This document shows positions 15,558 to 23,508 of a DNA stretch of 41,996 nucleotides, piece after piece. Position numbers and translations under genes: made by a program. The stretch is from an uncultured Chloroflexales bacterium. GTDB lineage: Bacteria; Chloroflexota; Chloroflexia; Chloroflexales; Chloroflexaceae. The notes under the pieces are model-generated. The model was not told the origin of the DNA. It did no database searches and worked only from the letters and a program-made list of their open reading frames with translations. Location of the stretch: positions 1 through 41,996 of the forward strand of contig CALGUG010000030.1 of assembly GCA_937902315.1 (NCBI GenBank). The letters are read 5' to 3'. The stretch's first letter is position 1, and the number at the start of each line of letters is the position of its first letter.

Positions 15558-16334
15558 CTACAGCTCGCCCACACGTTGGGTTGCCAAGGCCGCAATCTTC
15601 TGTAAATGCTGCCGAAACGCCTGTTCCTGCGCTATCAAGGTCTCTATTGCTACGGCTAGGCTTGTAAGAAGCGCTGCAAACTGTTCGCGCTCGGCTTGGT
15701 TGAGTGCTCTGGTCTTGAGTAAGGCCTGATAGAGCAGCTCGCGCGGCAGATCGCATGCTTGTGCCATCCGATCGAGGTTGGCATGCAAAGCCTCTGTGCG
15801 CTCGGCATACACAAACGAGCCACAGCACAACCAGGCCACCCCCTGCTGCCCAAGCTGAAGCGTTTGCGACAGCATGCCTACAATCGCCCCATCTTCTTCG
15901 AGCTCCAGATTCTTCTGACCCGCTTCGATCAGCACAGCCAGATAGTCTAGCCCTGCACTGGTCGTTTGCAAAAGCTGATCTAAAGGCTGCTCATTGCTTG
16001 GGCTGGTTACAGGTTGAGCGCGTTTGGTCACGATCGCTAAACGCAAGCCAAGCACACGGGCAAAACTATCTTGAATCGTTTGCATCCCAGCTAACGGGAG
16101 ATTCTCTATGCCCTGTGATCGCGTCGTGGGCTCAGCCTGCTCGCTGCTCGCACTTTGAGTGTCGCTGCGTTTGTTCAACCAGCGTTCGATCTCTCGACTG
16201 TCAAAGCGCCACTGCCGACCAATTTTAAAAGCGGGGATATCCCCGGCATCAAGCAAACGGTAAATTGTTAAGCGATCAACCTGTAATAACTCCTGAAGCT
16301 GCCTTGTGGTTAAGTAGGTTGCTTGATCTGGCAT
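15558..16334 (-). CDS. HTH (excisionase/MerR-like) regulator with PocR-like sensory domain
   Basis: The protein is about 258 residues. Residues about 5-52 form an excisionase-type DNA-binding domain (YLTTRQLQELLQVDRLTIYR ... GRQWRFDSREIERWL). A central region (about 75-215) begins TIQDSFARVLGLRLAIV and continues PVTSPSN, resembling PocR-type ligand-sensing domains. The Cys residues of iron-sulfur or PocR-type variants are mostly missing. The C-terminal about 50 residues are helical. It is divergent from the ba3 oxidase genes and could regulate them. ATG at 16334 was chosen over a GTG at 16343; neither has an ideal ribosome-binding site. The end lies one base past the end of the Fur-family gene, on the opposite strand. 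Confidence 0.8.
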   Translation of the reverse strand: MPDQATYLTTRQLQELLQVDRLTIYRLLDAGDIPAFKIGRQWRFDSREIERWLNKRSDTQSASSEQAEPTTRSQGIENLPLAGMQTIQDSFARVLGLRLAIVTKRAQPVTSPSNEQPLDQLLQTTSAGLDYLAVLIEAGQKNLELEEDGAIVGMLSQTLQLGQQGVAWLCCGSFVYAERTEALHANLDRMAQACDLPRELLYQALLKTRALNQAEREQFAALLTSLAVAIETLIAQEQAFRQHLQKIAALATQRVGEL

Positions 16335-16539
16335 ACACTCCACTCTAATTTTTATCCATTCTCTACATACAGCATACCGCTCTCTACAAAATAGAACAAC
16401 TTGTGATTGTTTTTATCACTAACGCTTTTCAGAACAAAAAGGCATTAAAATTATAAGCTTCTTTAAAAGAAAGGCTTCAATAATTGTGATTTAATAACAC
16501 AGGTTGCTATATATCAACATGTATCATAGTATAACTCTA

Positions 16540-16568
16540 TTGACAATATTTCTGCTCCAACGTATATT
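16540..16568 (+). promoter_or_regulatory. Sigma-70-type promoter of the ba3 oxidase operon
   Basis: TTGACA (16540-16545), a 17-base spacer and TATATT (16563-16568) precede the first oxidase gene by 47 bases. The upstream AT-rich divergent region (16344-16539) contains no gene. Confidence 0.85.
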
Positions 16569-16615
16569 TGTTCGTAAATACACAAACTTACATCAGTTAT
16601 CAAAGGAGGTATTGG

Positions 16616-16768
16616 GTGGCTTCTCCAGACCTTGAAGAAGAAGAGATTCAAGAAAACGACGGTTTTTCCCCCCGAGGAACTCTCCTCTTTGTTTTAGCCA
16701 TGTTGTTAGGTTACGCACTCTACTGGGCTTATCTCTGGTTCATTGTCGTAATCGAACGAGGCATGTGA
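16616..16768 (+). CDS. Cytochrome c oxidase subunit 2A (ba3 type)
   Basis: This 50-residue, single-span membrane protein has an acidic N terminus (SPDLEEEEIQEND), then FSPRGTLLFVLAMLLGYALY and a WFIVVIERG end. That is the pattern of CoxIIa (subunit 2A), which supplies the missing first helix of subunit II in ba3-type oxidases. A GTG start at 16616 is chosen because AAAGGAGG lies five bases upstream. An in-frame ATG at 16568 overlaps the promoter -10 box and is not credible. It is the first gene of the operon, seven bases before subunit II. Confidence 0.88.
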   Translation: MASPDLEEEEIQENDGFSPRGTLLFVLAMLLGYALYWAYLWFIVVIERGM

Positions 16769-16775
16769 GGTTGTT

Positions 16776-17240
16776 ATGCATATTGATCGACTCGAACGTT
16801 ACTGGCTGATCGCTGTGGCCGTAACCTTAGGTGCTTTCATCGCAGCGCTTACAGCCAGTATTGTTATCTTCGGTGTACGCCTCCCCAGCCCGGTGGATCG
16901 TATTAACCCGCGCAGCCTAGAGACGACAGGCTTTGCAGAACCAGGCTTGCGCGATCTAGGCAACGGCCGTTATGAAGCCTACATCACGGCTGAGATGTGG
17001 TCATTCACTCCCCGCGAGCTAACGATACCTCAAGGCTCTTATGTCACTTTTTACGTAACAAGTAAAGACGTGACCCACGGCTTCGAGATCGAAAAGCACA
17101 ATGCAAACTTGATGCTGATCCCCGGTCAGATCGCACGCATCGAAGTACACTTCAACCGACAAGGTGAGTTCCACATCATTTGTCATGAGTATTGTGGTCC
17201 TGGTCACCAGAATATGGTGGCAAAGATTACCGTTGAGTAG
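16776..17240 (+). CDS. Cytochrome c oxidase subunit II (ba3 type, CuA)
   Basis: This 154-residue protein has one N-terminal membrane anchor (about 10-34) and a periplasm-facing cupredoxin domain. The CuA ligands are complete: His101 (VTHGF), Cys136, Glu138, Cys140, His144 and Met147 in CHEYCGPGHQNM. It accepts electrons from cytochrome c or a blue copper protein and passes them to subunit I. The short length with one anchor is typical of ba3-type enzymes. It lies ten bases before the subunit I gene. Confidence 0.95.
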   Translation: MHIDRLERYWLIAVAVTLGAFIAALTASIVIFGVRLPSPVDRINPRSLETTGFAEPGLRDLGNGRYEAYITAEMWSFTPRELTIPQGSYVTFYVTSKDVTHGFEIEKHNANLMLIPGQIARIEVHFNRQGEFHIICHEYCGPGHQNMVAKITVE

Positions 17241-17249
17241 GAGAGAACA

Positions 17250-18977
17250 ATGCAAGCTTCACGTCCTGCGCCCCAGACATCGGCGCTGACATTCCCTAAA
17301 TTAGCGCTGCTTTCAAGCGAACGCTATCTCATTGGTGCTCATATTTTCATTGCATTGGCTGCTCTATCGGTCGGTATCTTGATGGGGCCATTCCAAACCT
17401 TCCGACGCTCACCCGCCTTCATGGAGGCTTGGAAACAGATCTTTGATCAGACTTTCAACATACCGATCTTTTCTTACTATTATCAAGCTCTCACTGCCCA
17501 CGGTGTAATGAATGCGCTGTTCTTCACCACCTTCTTCATCGTGGGATTCAGTTATTTTACAACTCAGCGCTCTTTGGAGCGGCCGTTGCGCATGCCACAG
17601 CTGGCTTGGGCCGGTTTTTGGTCGATGTTAATTGGCTTGATTTTCGTGATGTACACCATCACCTCTCGCCAAGCGAACGTGCTCTACACGTTCTATCCAT
17701 CGATGGTTGCCCACCCGCTGTTCTACATCGGCTTGGTCTTGCTGGTAGTTGGAACCTGGATGGCGACGGTTGTGATCTGGATGACCTATATCGACTGGCG
17801 CCGCGAGAACCCCGATAAGCCCTCGCCGCTAGCAGTGTTTGCAACTATCGCAAACTACCTGATGTGGTGTTTGGCAACGATCCCGGTCGCCATCGAGATC
17901 CTGTTCATGCTGCTGCCGCTCTCGTTCGGTTGGATCACCACCACCGACCCGCAAGTGGGCCGCATTCTCTTCTGGTCGTTCGGACACCCGCTGGTCTACT
18001 TCTGGCTGATCCCGGCCTACGTGTCGTGGTACACCATGCTGCCCAAGCAGACCAACAGCAAACTCTTCTCCGACCCGCTCGCTCGTGTCGCCTTCCTGAT
18101 GCTGATGGTCTTCTCGGTTCCGGTCGGTGTTCACCACCTCTTCTCCGACCCGGGTGTTAGCTCGGTGGCCAAGGGTATCCACACGATCTTCACGTTTGTG
18201 GTCGCTGTGCCGAGCTTCCTGACCGCCTTCAACATCGGTGCTGTTCTGGAGCGCGCTGGTCGCAAGCGTGGTGCCAAAGGCCCGTTCGGCTGGCTTGTGA
18301 AGCAAGATTGGAGCAACCCAGTAGTTGCAGCCCAGCTCTGTGGTATGATCCTGTTCATCGCAGGTGGTTTCAGCGGTATTATCCAAGCGAGCTTGACGCT
18401 GAACATCGCGCTCCACAATACCTCGTGGGTACCCGCGCACTTCCACATGACCCTAGCTGGTGCCGTAACCCTGACCTACTTCGGTATCATCTACTGGCTA
18501 GTGCCTATGATTCGCGGTCGCCGTCTCTGGAGCAAGAAGATGGCGCTGGCTCAGGTCTATAGCTGGATGATCGGTATGCTGATCTTTGGTCACGGTATGG
18601 GCGCTGCTGGTTTGGCTGGTGCGCCACGCCGTACCGACCTTGGCTCGGCTCAATACGTCACCCCCGACGCGATTCCGTGGCTGAACTCTTCGGCGATCGG
18701 TGGCATCGTGTTGATGGTCAGCTCGATCCTGTTCTATGTCAACATCATCGGCACCTTGGTTGCTTCGCGCCAACCGGTTGAAGAGGGCGGCCCGATCGAT
18801 ACCAAGGGCGATCCGCATGCGCCGGTATGGTTCGAGCGCTGGGGCTTCTGGGTTGGTCTGATGTGCTTCTTGGTACTCTTGGCTTGGGGTCCGGTCTTGG
18901 TCGAATCGCTCGACTTCGTGAACGGCTTCAACACTCCGGGCTTCGATCCCGCATCGCCCATCCCGCTTGGTCAATAA
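17250..18977 (+). CDS. Cytochrome c oxidase subunit I (ba3 type)
   Basis: This 575-residue protein has about 13 membrane spans. It is the catalytic subunit that reduces O2 to water and pumps protons. Haem and CuB ligands are present: His84 (TAHGVMNA), His246 and cross-link Tyr250 (GHPLVY), His295/His296 (VHHLF), and His397/His399 (PAHFHM). The B-type (ba3) subfamily is indicated by the HPLVYFWL context, the small subunit II and the adjacent subunit 2A. GGAGAG lies six bases before the ATG. Codon choice in the central part (17.9-18.9 kb) is more uniform than in the flanks, consistent with high expression. Confidence 0.96.
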   Translation: MQASRPAPQTSALTFPKLALLSSERYLIGAHIFIALAALSVGILMGPFQTFRRSPAFMEAWKQIFDQTFNIPIFSYYYQALTAHGVMNALFFTTFFIVGFSYFTTQRSLERPLRMPQLAWAGFWSMLIGLIFVMYTITSRQANVLYTFYPSMVAHPLFYIGLVLLVVGTWMATVVIWMTYIDWRRENPDKPSPLAVFATIANYLMWCLATIPVAIEILFMLLPLSFGWITTTDPQVGRILFWSFGHPLVYFWLIPAYVSWYTMLPKQTNSKLFSDPLARVAFLMLMVFSVPVGVHHLFSDPGVSSVAKGIHTIFTFVVAVPSFLTAFNIGAVLERAGRKRGAKGPFGWLVKQDWSNPVVAAQLCGMILFIAGGFSGIIQASLTLNIALHNTSWVPAHFHMTLAGAVTLTYFGIIYWLVPMIRGRRLWSKKMALAQVYSWMIGMLIFGHGMGAAGLAGAPRRTDLGSAQYVTPDAIPWLNSSAIGGIVLMVSSILFYVNIIGTLVASRQPVEEGGPIDTKGDPHAPVWFERWGFWVGLMCFLVLLAWGPVLVESLDFVNGFNTPGFDPASPIPLGQ

Positions 18978-19002
18978 CGAGATGAGTTGAGAAGTTAAGC
19001 AT

Positions 19003-19033
19003 CTGGCGCTTGGAGCATCGTTCCAAGCGCCAG
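19003..19033 (+). terminator. Stem-loop after the oxidase subunit I gene
   Basis: A 12-bp perfect stem (19003-19014 with 19022-19033) with a 7-base loop starts 25 bases past the stop and has no T-run. It may separate expression of the downstream small gene from that of the oxidase. Confidence 0.55.
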
Positions 19034-19047
19034 CCATAGATAGAGCT

Positions 19048-19368
19048 ATGATCGCAGAACATACAAAACAAAACAATTCTTCGGTGGTTTTGCTTATTGT
19101 CAATAGCATGGTTTTAAGTTTTGGTCTTACTCTGTTTATCTTTACCTCGCTCTATCAACAAGACCTCGCCGCGATTCAGCGCTTACCAGAAGCGATCTGG
19201 CTGTTTGTGTGCGGCGTGCCAACTGAAGATCCGATCGCACTCCCGTTGTTGCAAGTGATCAGCGGAGTCGCGACTGTTGGCAGCATCGCCGCATTTATCC
19301 TTCCACCTTTATTTAAGCGCAAGCACAAAGAGCAAAACAGCTCTTCGCAAAGCGCACCTTCGGCCTAA
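19048..19368 (+). CDS. Small two-span membrane protein of unknown function
   Basis: This 106-residue protein has two hydrophobic segments (about 12-34 and 66-87), a short extracytoplasmic loop between them with a single Cys in FVCGVPTEDP, and a basic, Ser-rich C terminus (KRKHKEQNSSS). I do not recognise the family. It follows the oxidase genes on the same strand across a hairpin, so a role as an oxidase accessory or assembly protein is possible but unsupported by any motif. The ribosome-binding site is weak (AGAG). Confidence 0.6.
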   Translation: MIAEHTKQNNSSVVLLIVNSMVLSFGLTLFIFTSLYQQDLAAIQRLPEAIWLFVCGVPTEDPIALPLLQVISGVATVGSIAAFILPPLFKRKHKEQNSSSQSAPSA

Positions 19369-19482
19369 GCTAGCTTCCCTTTGAGCTGTTTACAAGCGCG
19401 CTTGTCTGAGCGTCAACGATTGGCTTGGGCAAAGCAAATAGGCCCATCGAACAAAAGAACTTCACAAACGATCCTCATACAC

Positions 19483-19508
19483 AGGCCGTTAGAGCACTCT
19501 AACGGCCT
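19483..19508. terminator. 12-bp stem-loop in the gap before the FtsW/RodA gene
   Basis: AGGCCGTTAGAG (19483-19494) and its exact complement (19497-19508) have only two bases between them. The hairpin ends the transcription unit of the small membrane gene or starts that of the next gene; no T-run follows. Confidence 0.5.
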
Positions 19509-19513
19509 AACTC

Positions 19514-19539
19514 TTGGTGGACCACTCTTATGGTACACT
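19514..19539 (+). promoter_or_regulatory. Possible extended -10 promoter of the FtsW/RodA gene
   Basis: TGGTACACT (19531-19539) resembles an extended -10 element; TTGGTG at 19514 is a poorly spaced -35. A leader of about 110 bases follows, containing GGGAGGTAGCGCCGCCT, which could pair internally. Confidence 0.35.
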
Positions 19540-19657
19540 ACTGATTGCTAGAGCTGCTCTATACGACAGCAACGAGATACGATTCGAGGCTCTCAAAAGG
19601 GAGGTAGCGCCGCCTATCTCTGCCCTTGGCAAGCGGTTTGTCGGCGCCCTATGAACT

Positions 19658-20770
19658 ATGGAAACCAAACTTTGGCGTGAATATGACTACATTTTAGCTG
19701 GCTGCGTAACCATTTTGGTGATCTTTGGCACCACTATGGTCTACACGGCCACCTTCAATAACGGGCCGCTCCAAATACTCTTTCCGCGTCATATCATCAA
19801 TGTTATCGTCGGCCTAGTTGGCATGGTCATTTTTACCGTCTTCGACTATCGCCAGCTCTCAGGGCTTGCACGCCCGCTCTATATCGGCATTATCGGCCTG
19901 CTTTTGCTCGTGCATGTAAGCGGCGAGGTCAGTTCCGGTGCCCAAAGTTGGATCAACCTCGGAGCGCGCACCATTCAGCCCTCAGAGTTCGCCAAAATCG
20001 TAATGATCATCGTTTTGGCGGCTTATTGGTCACGTTTCGAGCAGAATCTCGACGATATCCGCGTTCATATCGGCAGCCTGCTCCTGATAGGCGTGCCCAT
20101 GATCTTGGTGTTGCTCCAACCCGACTTCGGAACCGCACTCGTGTTCGCCGCCATCTGGCTGGCGATGGCGGTGACCGCAGGGCTACGCTGGTATTACCTA
20201 CTCGGCCTGTGTGTGCTGGCTATTCCGGCCTGTTATTTAGGGTGGTGGTATGTGCTCGAAGACTATCAGCGCACGCGCCTCTCGACCTTCTACTGGCTGC
20301 TGGTCGACCCATCGCTGGTTGATCGCACCGACGAAGCCTACAACATCATCCAATCGCTCAACGCGATCAGCGCGGGCGGCCTATTCGGCACCGGTTTGGG
20401 GCGAGGCCTCATGAGCCAAGGCAGCTATATTCCTGTGCAATATTCCGACTTTATTTTCGCGGTCGTAGGCGAAGAATTAGGCTTTGTAGGCAGTTGTGCG
20501 CTACTGCTCTTCTTGGGCTTGCTGCTGTGGTCAACGCTCAACATCGCCGAACGCACCAAGCACCTCTTCGGGCGCTTGATCGTCGTAGGCGTCTTCGGCA
20601 TGAGCCTATGCCATATTTTGGTCAATATCGGCATGAATATGAGCATTATGCCCGTGACGGGTATTCCTCTGCCCTTTATTTCCTACGGCGGCAGCTTCAC
20701 CATCACCATGTTGGTCGCGATCGGCTTAATCGAAAGCATCGCTATGCGCGGCAAAGGTATGACCTTCTAA
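19658..20770 (+). CDS. FtsW/RodA/SpoVE-family peptidoglycan glycosyltransferase
   Basis: This 370-residue polytopic protein of the SEDS family polymerises lipid II into glycan strands. Family features include GAQSWINLG with the following QPSEFAKI (the conserved Glu/Lys region), QPDFGTALV, AISAGGLFGTGLGRG, SDFIFAVVGEELGFVG and the C-terminal signature PVTGIPLPFISYGGS. About ten membrane spans are expected. It stands alone: no mre, ftsZ or class B PBP gene is nearby, so whether it serves elongation or division cannot be told. A start at 19658 was used; an out-of-frame ATG lies seven bases upstream. Confidence 0.93.
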   Translation: METKLWREYDYILAGCVTILVIFGTTMVYTATFNNGPLQILFPRHIINVIVGLVGMVIFTVFDYRQLSGLARPLYIGIIGLLLLVHVSGEVSSGAQSWINLGARTIQPSEFAKIVMIIVLAAYWSRFEQNLDDIRVHIGSLLLIGVPMILVLLQPDFGTALVFAAIWLAMAVTAGLRWYYLLGLCVLAIPACYLGWWYVLEDYQRTRLSTFYWLLVDPSLVDRTDEAYNIIQSLNAISAGGLFGTGLGRGLMSQGSYIPVQYSDFIFAVVGEELGFVGSCALLLFLGLLLWSTLNIAERTKHLFGRLIVVGVFGMSLCHILVNIGMNMSIMPVTGIPLPFISYGGSFTITMLVAIGLIESIAMRGKGMTF

Positions 20771-20832
20771 ATCGCTCTCGCTCAAGCTCTTCGGCTCAGG
20801 CGGCAAGGCTTTGATCCCCAAATAGGTCGTAA

Positions 20833-21086
20833 CCGCGTCCGCCTTCGGCTATCAACATCCTGCCCACCACACAAAGCTTCTAGCTGTGGGGCTGCGGCGG
20901 CCCAACAAGCCTACAAACAAACTCGCTATCGTTGCGGTTTGCGGCGAAGCAGGCACAGTCGCAACGAAGGCAGAGCAAAGCAGAGCAAAGCGTTTCAATG
21001 TTAGCAAAGCTGACAAAGCTGCATCGAAGGCGAAGCAGGGCGCAGCGCTTTGGGGCGGCGACTTGGTAGCCGTAGGCGGACGCGGT
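20833..21086. repeat. Element bounded by inverted GCGTCCGCC-core repeats
   Basis: The left boundary is ACCGCGTCCGCCTTCGGCTA (20832-20851). The right boundary (about 21062-21086) is its inverted counterpart, TTGGTAGCCGTAGGCGGACG followed by CGGT. Between them are about 200 bases rich in AAAGC and GAAGC motifs (AGGCAGAGCAAAGCAGAGC), with no credible gene. It fills the gap between the FtsW/RodA gene and the terminator at 21166 and looks like one non-coding unit. Confidence 0.65.
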
Positions 21087-21165
21087 CATGCCCACATTTG
21101 AGGCTAGAAGCGTCTCCGCCAATGCGAGCAAAGGCTTTGAGTGAAAGTGATCGCAAGGATAGTAT

Positions 21166-21203
21166 AAAAAAACCTCTTGGGAACGTGCCCAAGAGGTTTT
21201 TTT
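21166..21203. terminator. Bidirectional rho-independent terminator
   Basis: Seven A residues, a perfect 9-bp stem (CCTCTTGGG, 21173-21181, with 21188-21196) and seven T residues make a terminator that works on both strands. It serves the minus-strand gene ending at 21225. Confidence 0.93.
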
Positions 21204-21224
21204 GATTGAGCGCAGAAGCTCAAA

Positions 21225-21569
21225 TCAGATTGTCAGAAGGAAGATCGGAATAACAATAATGGCGGCGATCAGCAGCAAGAGGCCCAACAGCTTCAGTTGT
21301 TCGATGCTGCGGCGGGCGCCCAACTGCTGGCGCGCTTCGGGATCGTAAGGAACATTGGGCTGCTCTTCAAACAAGATCACCCCAAGCTTGCTCGGCGTGC
21401 GCAGATTGGTGATGACAGCCGTAATCAACTCGCGAGCCGTAATAAGCGGCGGCGCCCAATAGGCGTCTTCAGCCCGCAAGGTCTTGCCGGTCAGCGCACA
21501 CTGAACTTCACCCGAAACTACAACGGGCGCCGAATTATTTTGAGCCTGAGAAGTCATTTGAGCAGACAT
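21225..21569 (-). CDS. Small tail-anchored protein of unknown function
   Basis: This 114-residue protein begins with a Gln/Ser-rich N terminus and a CALTGKTLRAEDAYWAPPL segment containing one Cys. It ends in a single hydrophobic helix (LLGLLLLIAAIIVIPIFLL), typical of a tail anchor with the body in the cytoplasm. No family is recognised. An open frame continues to 21794, but GGGAGG ten bases before the ATG at 21569 fixes the start. It lies 85 bases downstream of an aminotransferase gene on the same strand and may be co-transcribed. Confidence 0.7.
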   Translation of the reverse strand: MSAQMTSQAQNNSAPVVVSGEVQCALTGKTLRAEDAYWAPPLITARELITAVITNLRTPSKLGVILFEEQPNVPYDPEARQQLGARRSIEQLKLLGLLLLIAAIIVIPIFLLTI

Positions 21570-21654
21570 TGGCGTGTTTCCTCCCTTGTCATGGGTACAA
21601 CTAAGTAATAATGAGTGACAGGAATACCTGGGAGTACACACGCCCAGGTAGCGT

Positions 21655-22827
21655 CTAATTACCAGCTTCGATCCGGCGTACAAAACGCTCGATGCGCTTG
21701 ACAGCCTCCTGTATCTTCTCCATTGATGTCGCGTAACAGGCCCGTACATAGCCAGCTCCGCTCGGACCGAACGAATCGCCCGGCACAACCGCAACCTGCT
21801 CTTCCATCAATAGACGCTCAGCGAACTGCTCGCTGCTCAAACCGAGATGGCCAATGTAGGGAAAGACGTAGAATGCACCTTGCGGCTCAAAGGTTTTAAG
21901 GCCCATGGCATTCAAGGCATCTACCAGAAAACGACGACGGCGATCATATTCCGCTACCATATGCTGAACGCTCTCTTCGCCGTTGAGAATGGCTTCGAGG
22001 CCGGCATATTGGCTTGCCGTTGGTGCAGACATAATCGCATACTGGTGGACTTTACGAACCGCCGCAGTGATCTCTTTGGGGGCGGCCAACCAGCCCAGAC
22101 GCCAACCTGTCATCGCATACGCTTTTGAGAAGCCTCCTAGCAAGACGGTTCGTTCTCGCATGTCGGGCAGGCTCGCAAAACAGGTGTGTTCTACACCATA
22201 AACCAAGCGATCATAGATCTCATCAGAAATAACGATCAGGTCGTGTTTTTCTGCGACTTCGGCGATCGCCATCATGTTTTCGCGGCTCAGAACAGCGCCA
22301 GTCGGGTTGTTGGGGTAACCGATCAAGAGCGCCTTTGTGCGCGGCGTGATAGCGGCCTCGATAGTGGCGGCGGTAACTTGGAAGCCATTTTCGACCGAAG
22401 TCGGCACCATTACCGGAACACCATCAGCGAACACCACACAAGCAGGGTAGGCTACAAACGATGGTTCTGGAATGATGACTTCGTCGCCTTCATCAACCAG
22501 AGCTACCATAGCATTTTGCATACCTTCGCTGACGCCAACCGTGATCAAAATCTCGTCTTCTGGGTCGTAAGAAACGCCATATAACTTTTCGAGGTGCTTG
22601 GCTAGGGCAACCCGCAGTTCGATCAAACCAGAGTTCGAAGTATAGGCCGTTTTGCCTTCTTGGATCGAGGCCATGGCGGCCTCGCGGATCTCGCCGGGGG
22701 TGACAAAATCTGGTTCGCCAACGCCCAAGGAGATCACTTCGGGCATACTTGCAGCAATATCAAAAAAGCGTCGGATACCAGAAGGCGGTATCGAACGTAC
22801 ACGTCGCGAAATACGTTCACGAGACAT
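21655..22827 (-). CDS. Class I/II pyridoxal-phosphate aminotransferase
   Basis: This 390-residue fold-type I aminotransferase has GVGEPDFVTP at the N terminus, the NPTGAVLS loop, SDEIYDRLVY, and PLP-binding Lys235 in GFSKAYAMTGWRLGW. Lengths and motifs match aspartate or aromatic aminotransferases of the subgroup common in Gram-positives and Chloroflexota; the substrate cannot be fixed from sequence alone. The start at 22827 is supported by AAAGGAG eight bases upstream; an open frame extends to 22878. Confidence 0.92.
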   Translation of the reverse strand: MSRERISRRVRSIPPSGIRRFFDIAASMPEVISLGVGEPDFVTPGEIREAAMASIQEGKTAYTSNSGLIELRVALAKHLEKLYGVSYDPEDEILITVGVSEGMQNAMVALVDEGDEVIIPEPSFVAYPACVVFADGVPVMVPTSVENGFQVTAATIEAAITPRTKALLIGYPNNPTGAVLSRENMMAIAEVAEKHDLIVISDEIYDRLVYGVEHTCFASLPDMRERTVLLGGFSKAYAMTGWRLGWLAAPKEITAAVRKVHQYAIMSAPTASQYAGLEAILNGEESVQHMVAEYDRRRRFLVDALNAMGLKTFEPQGAFYVFPYIGHLGLSSEQFAERLLMEEQVAVVPGDSFGPSGAGYVRACYATSMEKIQEAVKRIERFVRRIEAGN

Positions 22828-23053
22828 AAAAGGGACTCCTTTGTTGGTCAGCACCTGCCTGCAAGTGGTGATGCGCATGGAAGCGGCCGACTCGACAGGG
22901 ATGGTAGGCTTTCATATCTATACAATACCACATGCCCAGATAAGTAAATCACACAGACCAAACAAAGGACGTGTCAATCCCTGGTTGCATAGTAGCACAT
23001 CCTTTGTTTGCTTTATAGCAGGCATAGGATGACTAGGGTACTATTTTTCGTTA

Positions 23054-23113
23054 CAATGTATAGATATTTTTACTATTCTTCTTCTAGGACTTCCGATTAA
23101 TCACTATACATTG
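23054..23113. other. Inverted repeat in the 22.8-23.5 kb intergenic region
   Basis: CAATGTATAG (23054-23063) recurs as its exact complement at 23104-23113 across 40 AT-rich bases. The surrounding 680-base gene-free stretch (22828-23508) contains this dyad and a decayed MITE-like element at 23231-23424, and nothing else that I recognise. Confidence 0.35.
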
Positions 23114-23230
23114 CACCGTTCCATAATACAGCTTAGGCAAGCGTAGTAGTGTTTAAAACAAGCTATTATGTGTTCAAGCTTCTTAATCGAGCAGATAAGC
23201 TGTAATGAGATATCGTTCGCAGATCGAGGG

Positions 23231-23424
23231 TACCAAAGTCGGGGCACATCCTAGCCGGCATAGCTAAAGATCGAATTGACTGATTAGTATGTGTTTTGGC
23301 CTTCGGCAGAGTAGAACTTAACTATGTGAGAGATTGCGCGCTGGTGCACAATCTCTCACAACATTTTCCGCTGATTTTCGTTCTTCCCCCATTACGAGAG
23401 TGGCAGTCTCTAAGCTGATTCGCT
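23231..23424. repeat. Degenerate MITE-like element
   Basis: TACCAAAGTCGG at the left end and AAGCTGATTCGCTA at the right end are decayed versions of the family's terminal repeats. Inside are the conserved GGCCTTCGGCAGAG block (23299-23312) and a 12-bp perfect hairpin (23325-23336 with 23349-23360), as in the copy at 29871-30042. Confidence 0.55.
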
Positions 23425-23508
23425 AGCAAGCGCTCGCCCGCTGTGCAGTGGTCTCTGCTTGTATGACTCCAGCACAGTTCGGGCCAAGCGCTTGAGCATA
23501 CTATAACA

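Noticed and set aside
17829..18446. 205-codon minus-strand frame inside oxidase subunit I
   Set aside because: It is a shadow of a strongly conserved gene; the product is charge-rich with no domain.
19540..19657. Riboswitch-like leader of the FtsW/RodA gene
   Set aside because: Some G/C-rich pairing is possible, but no known riboswitch core or terminator/antiterminator arrangement could be recognised.
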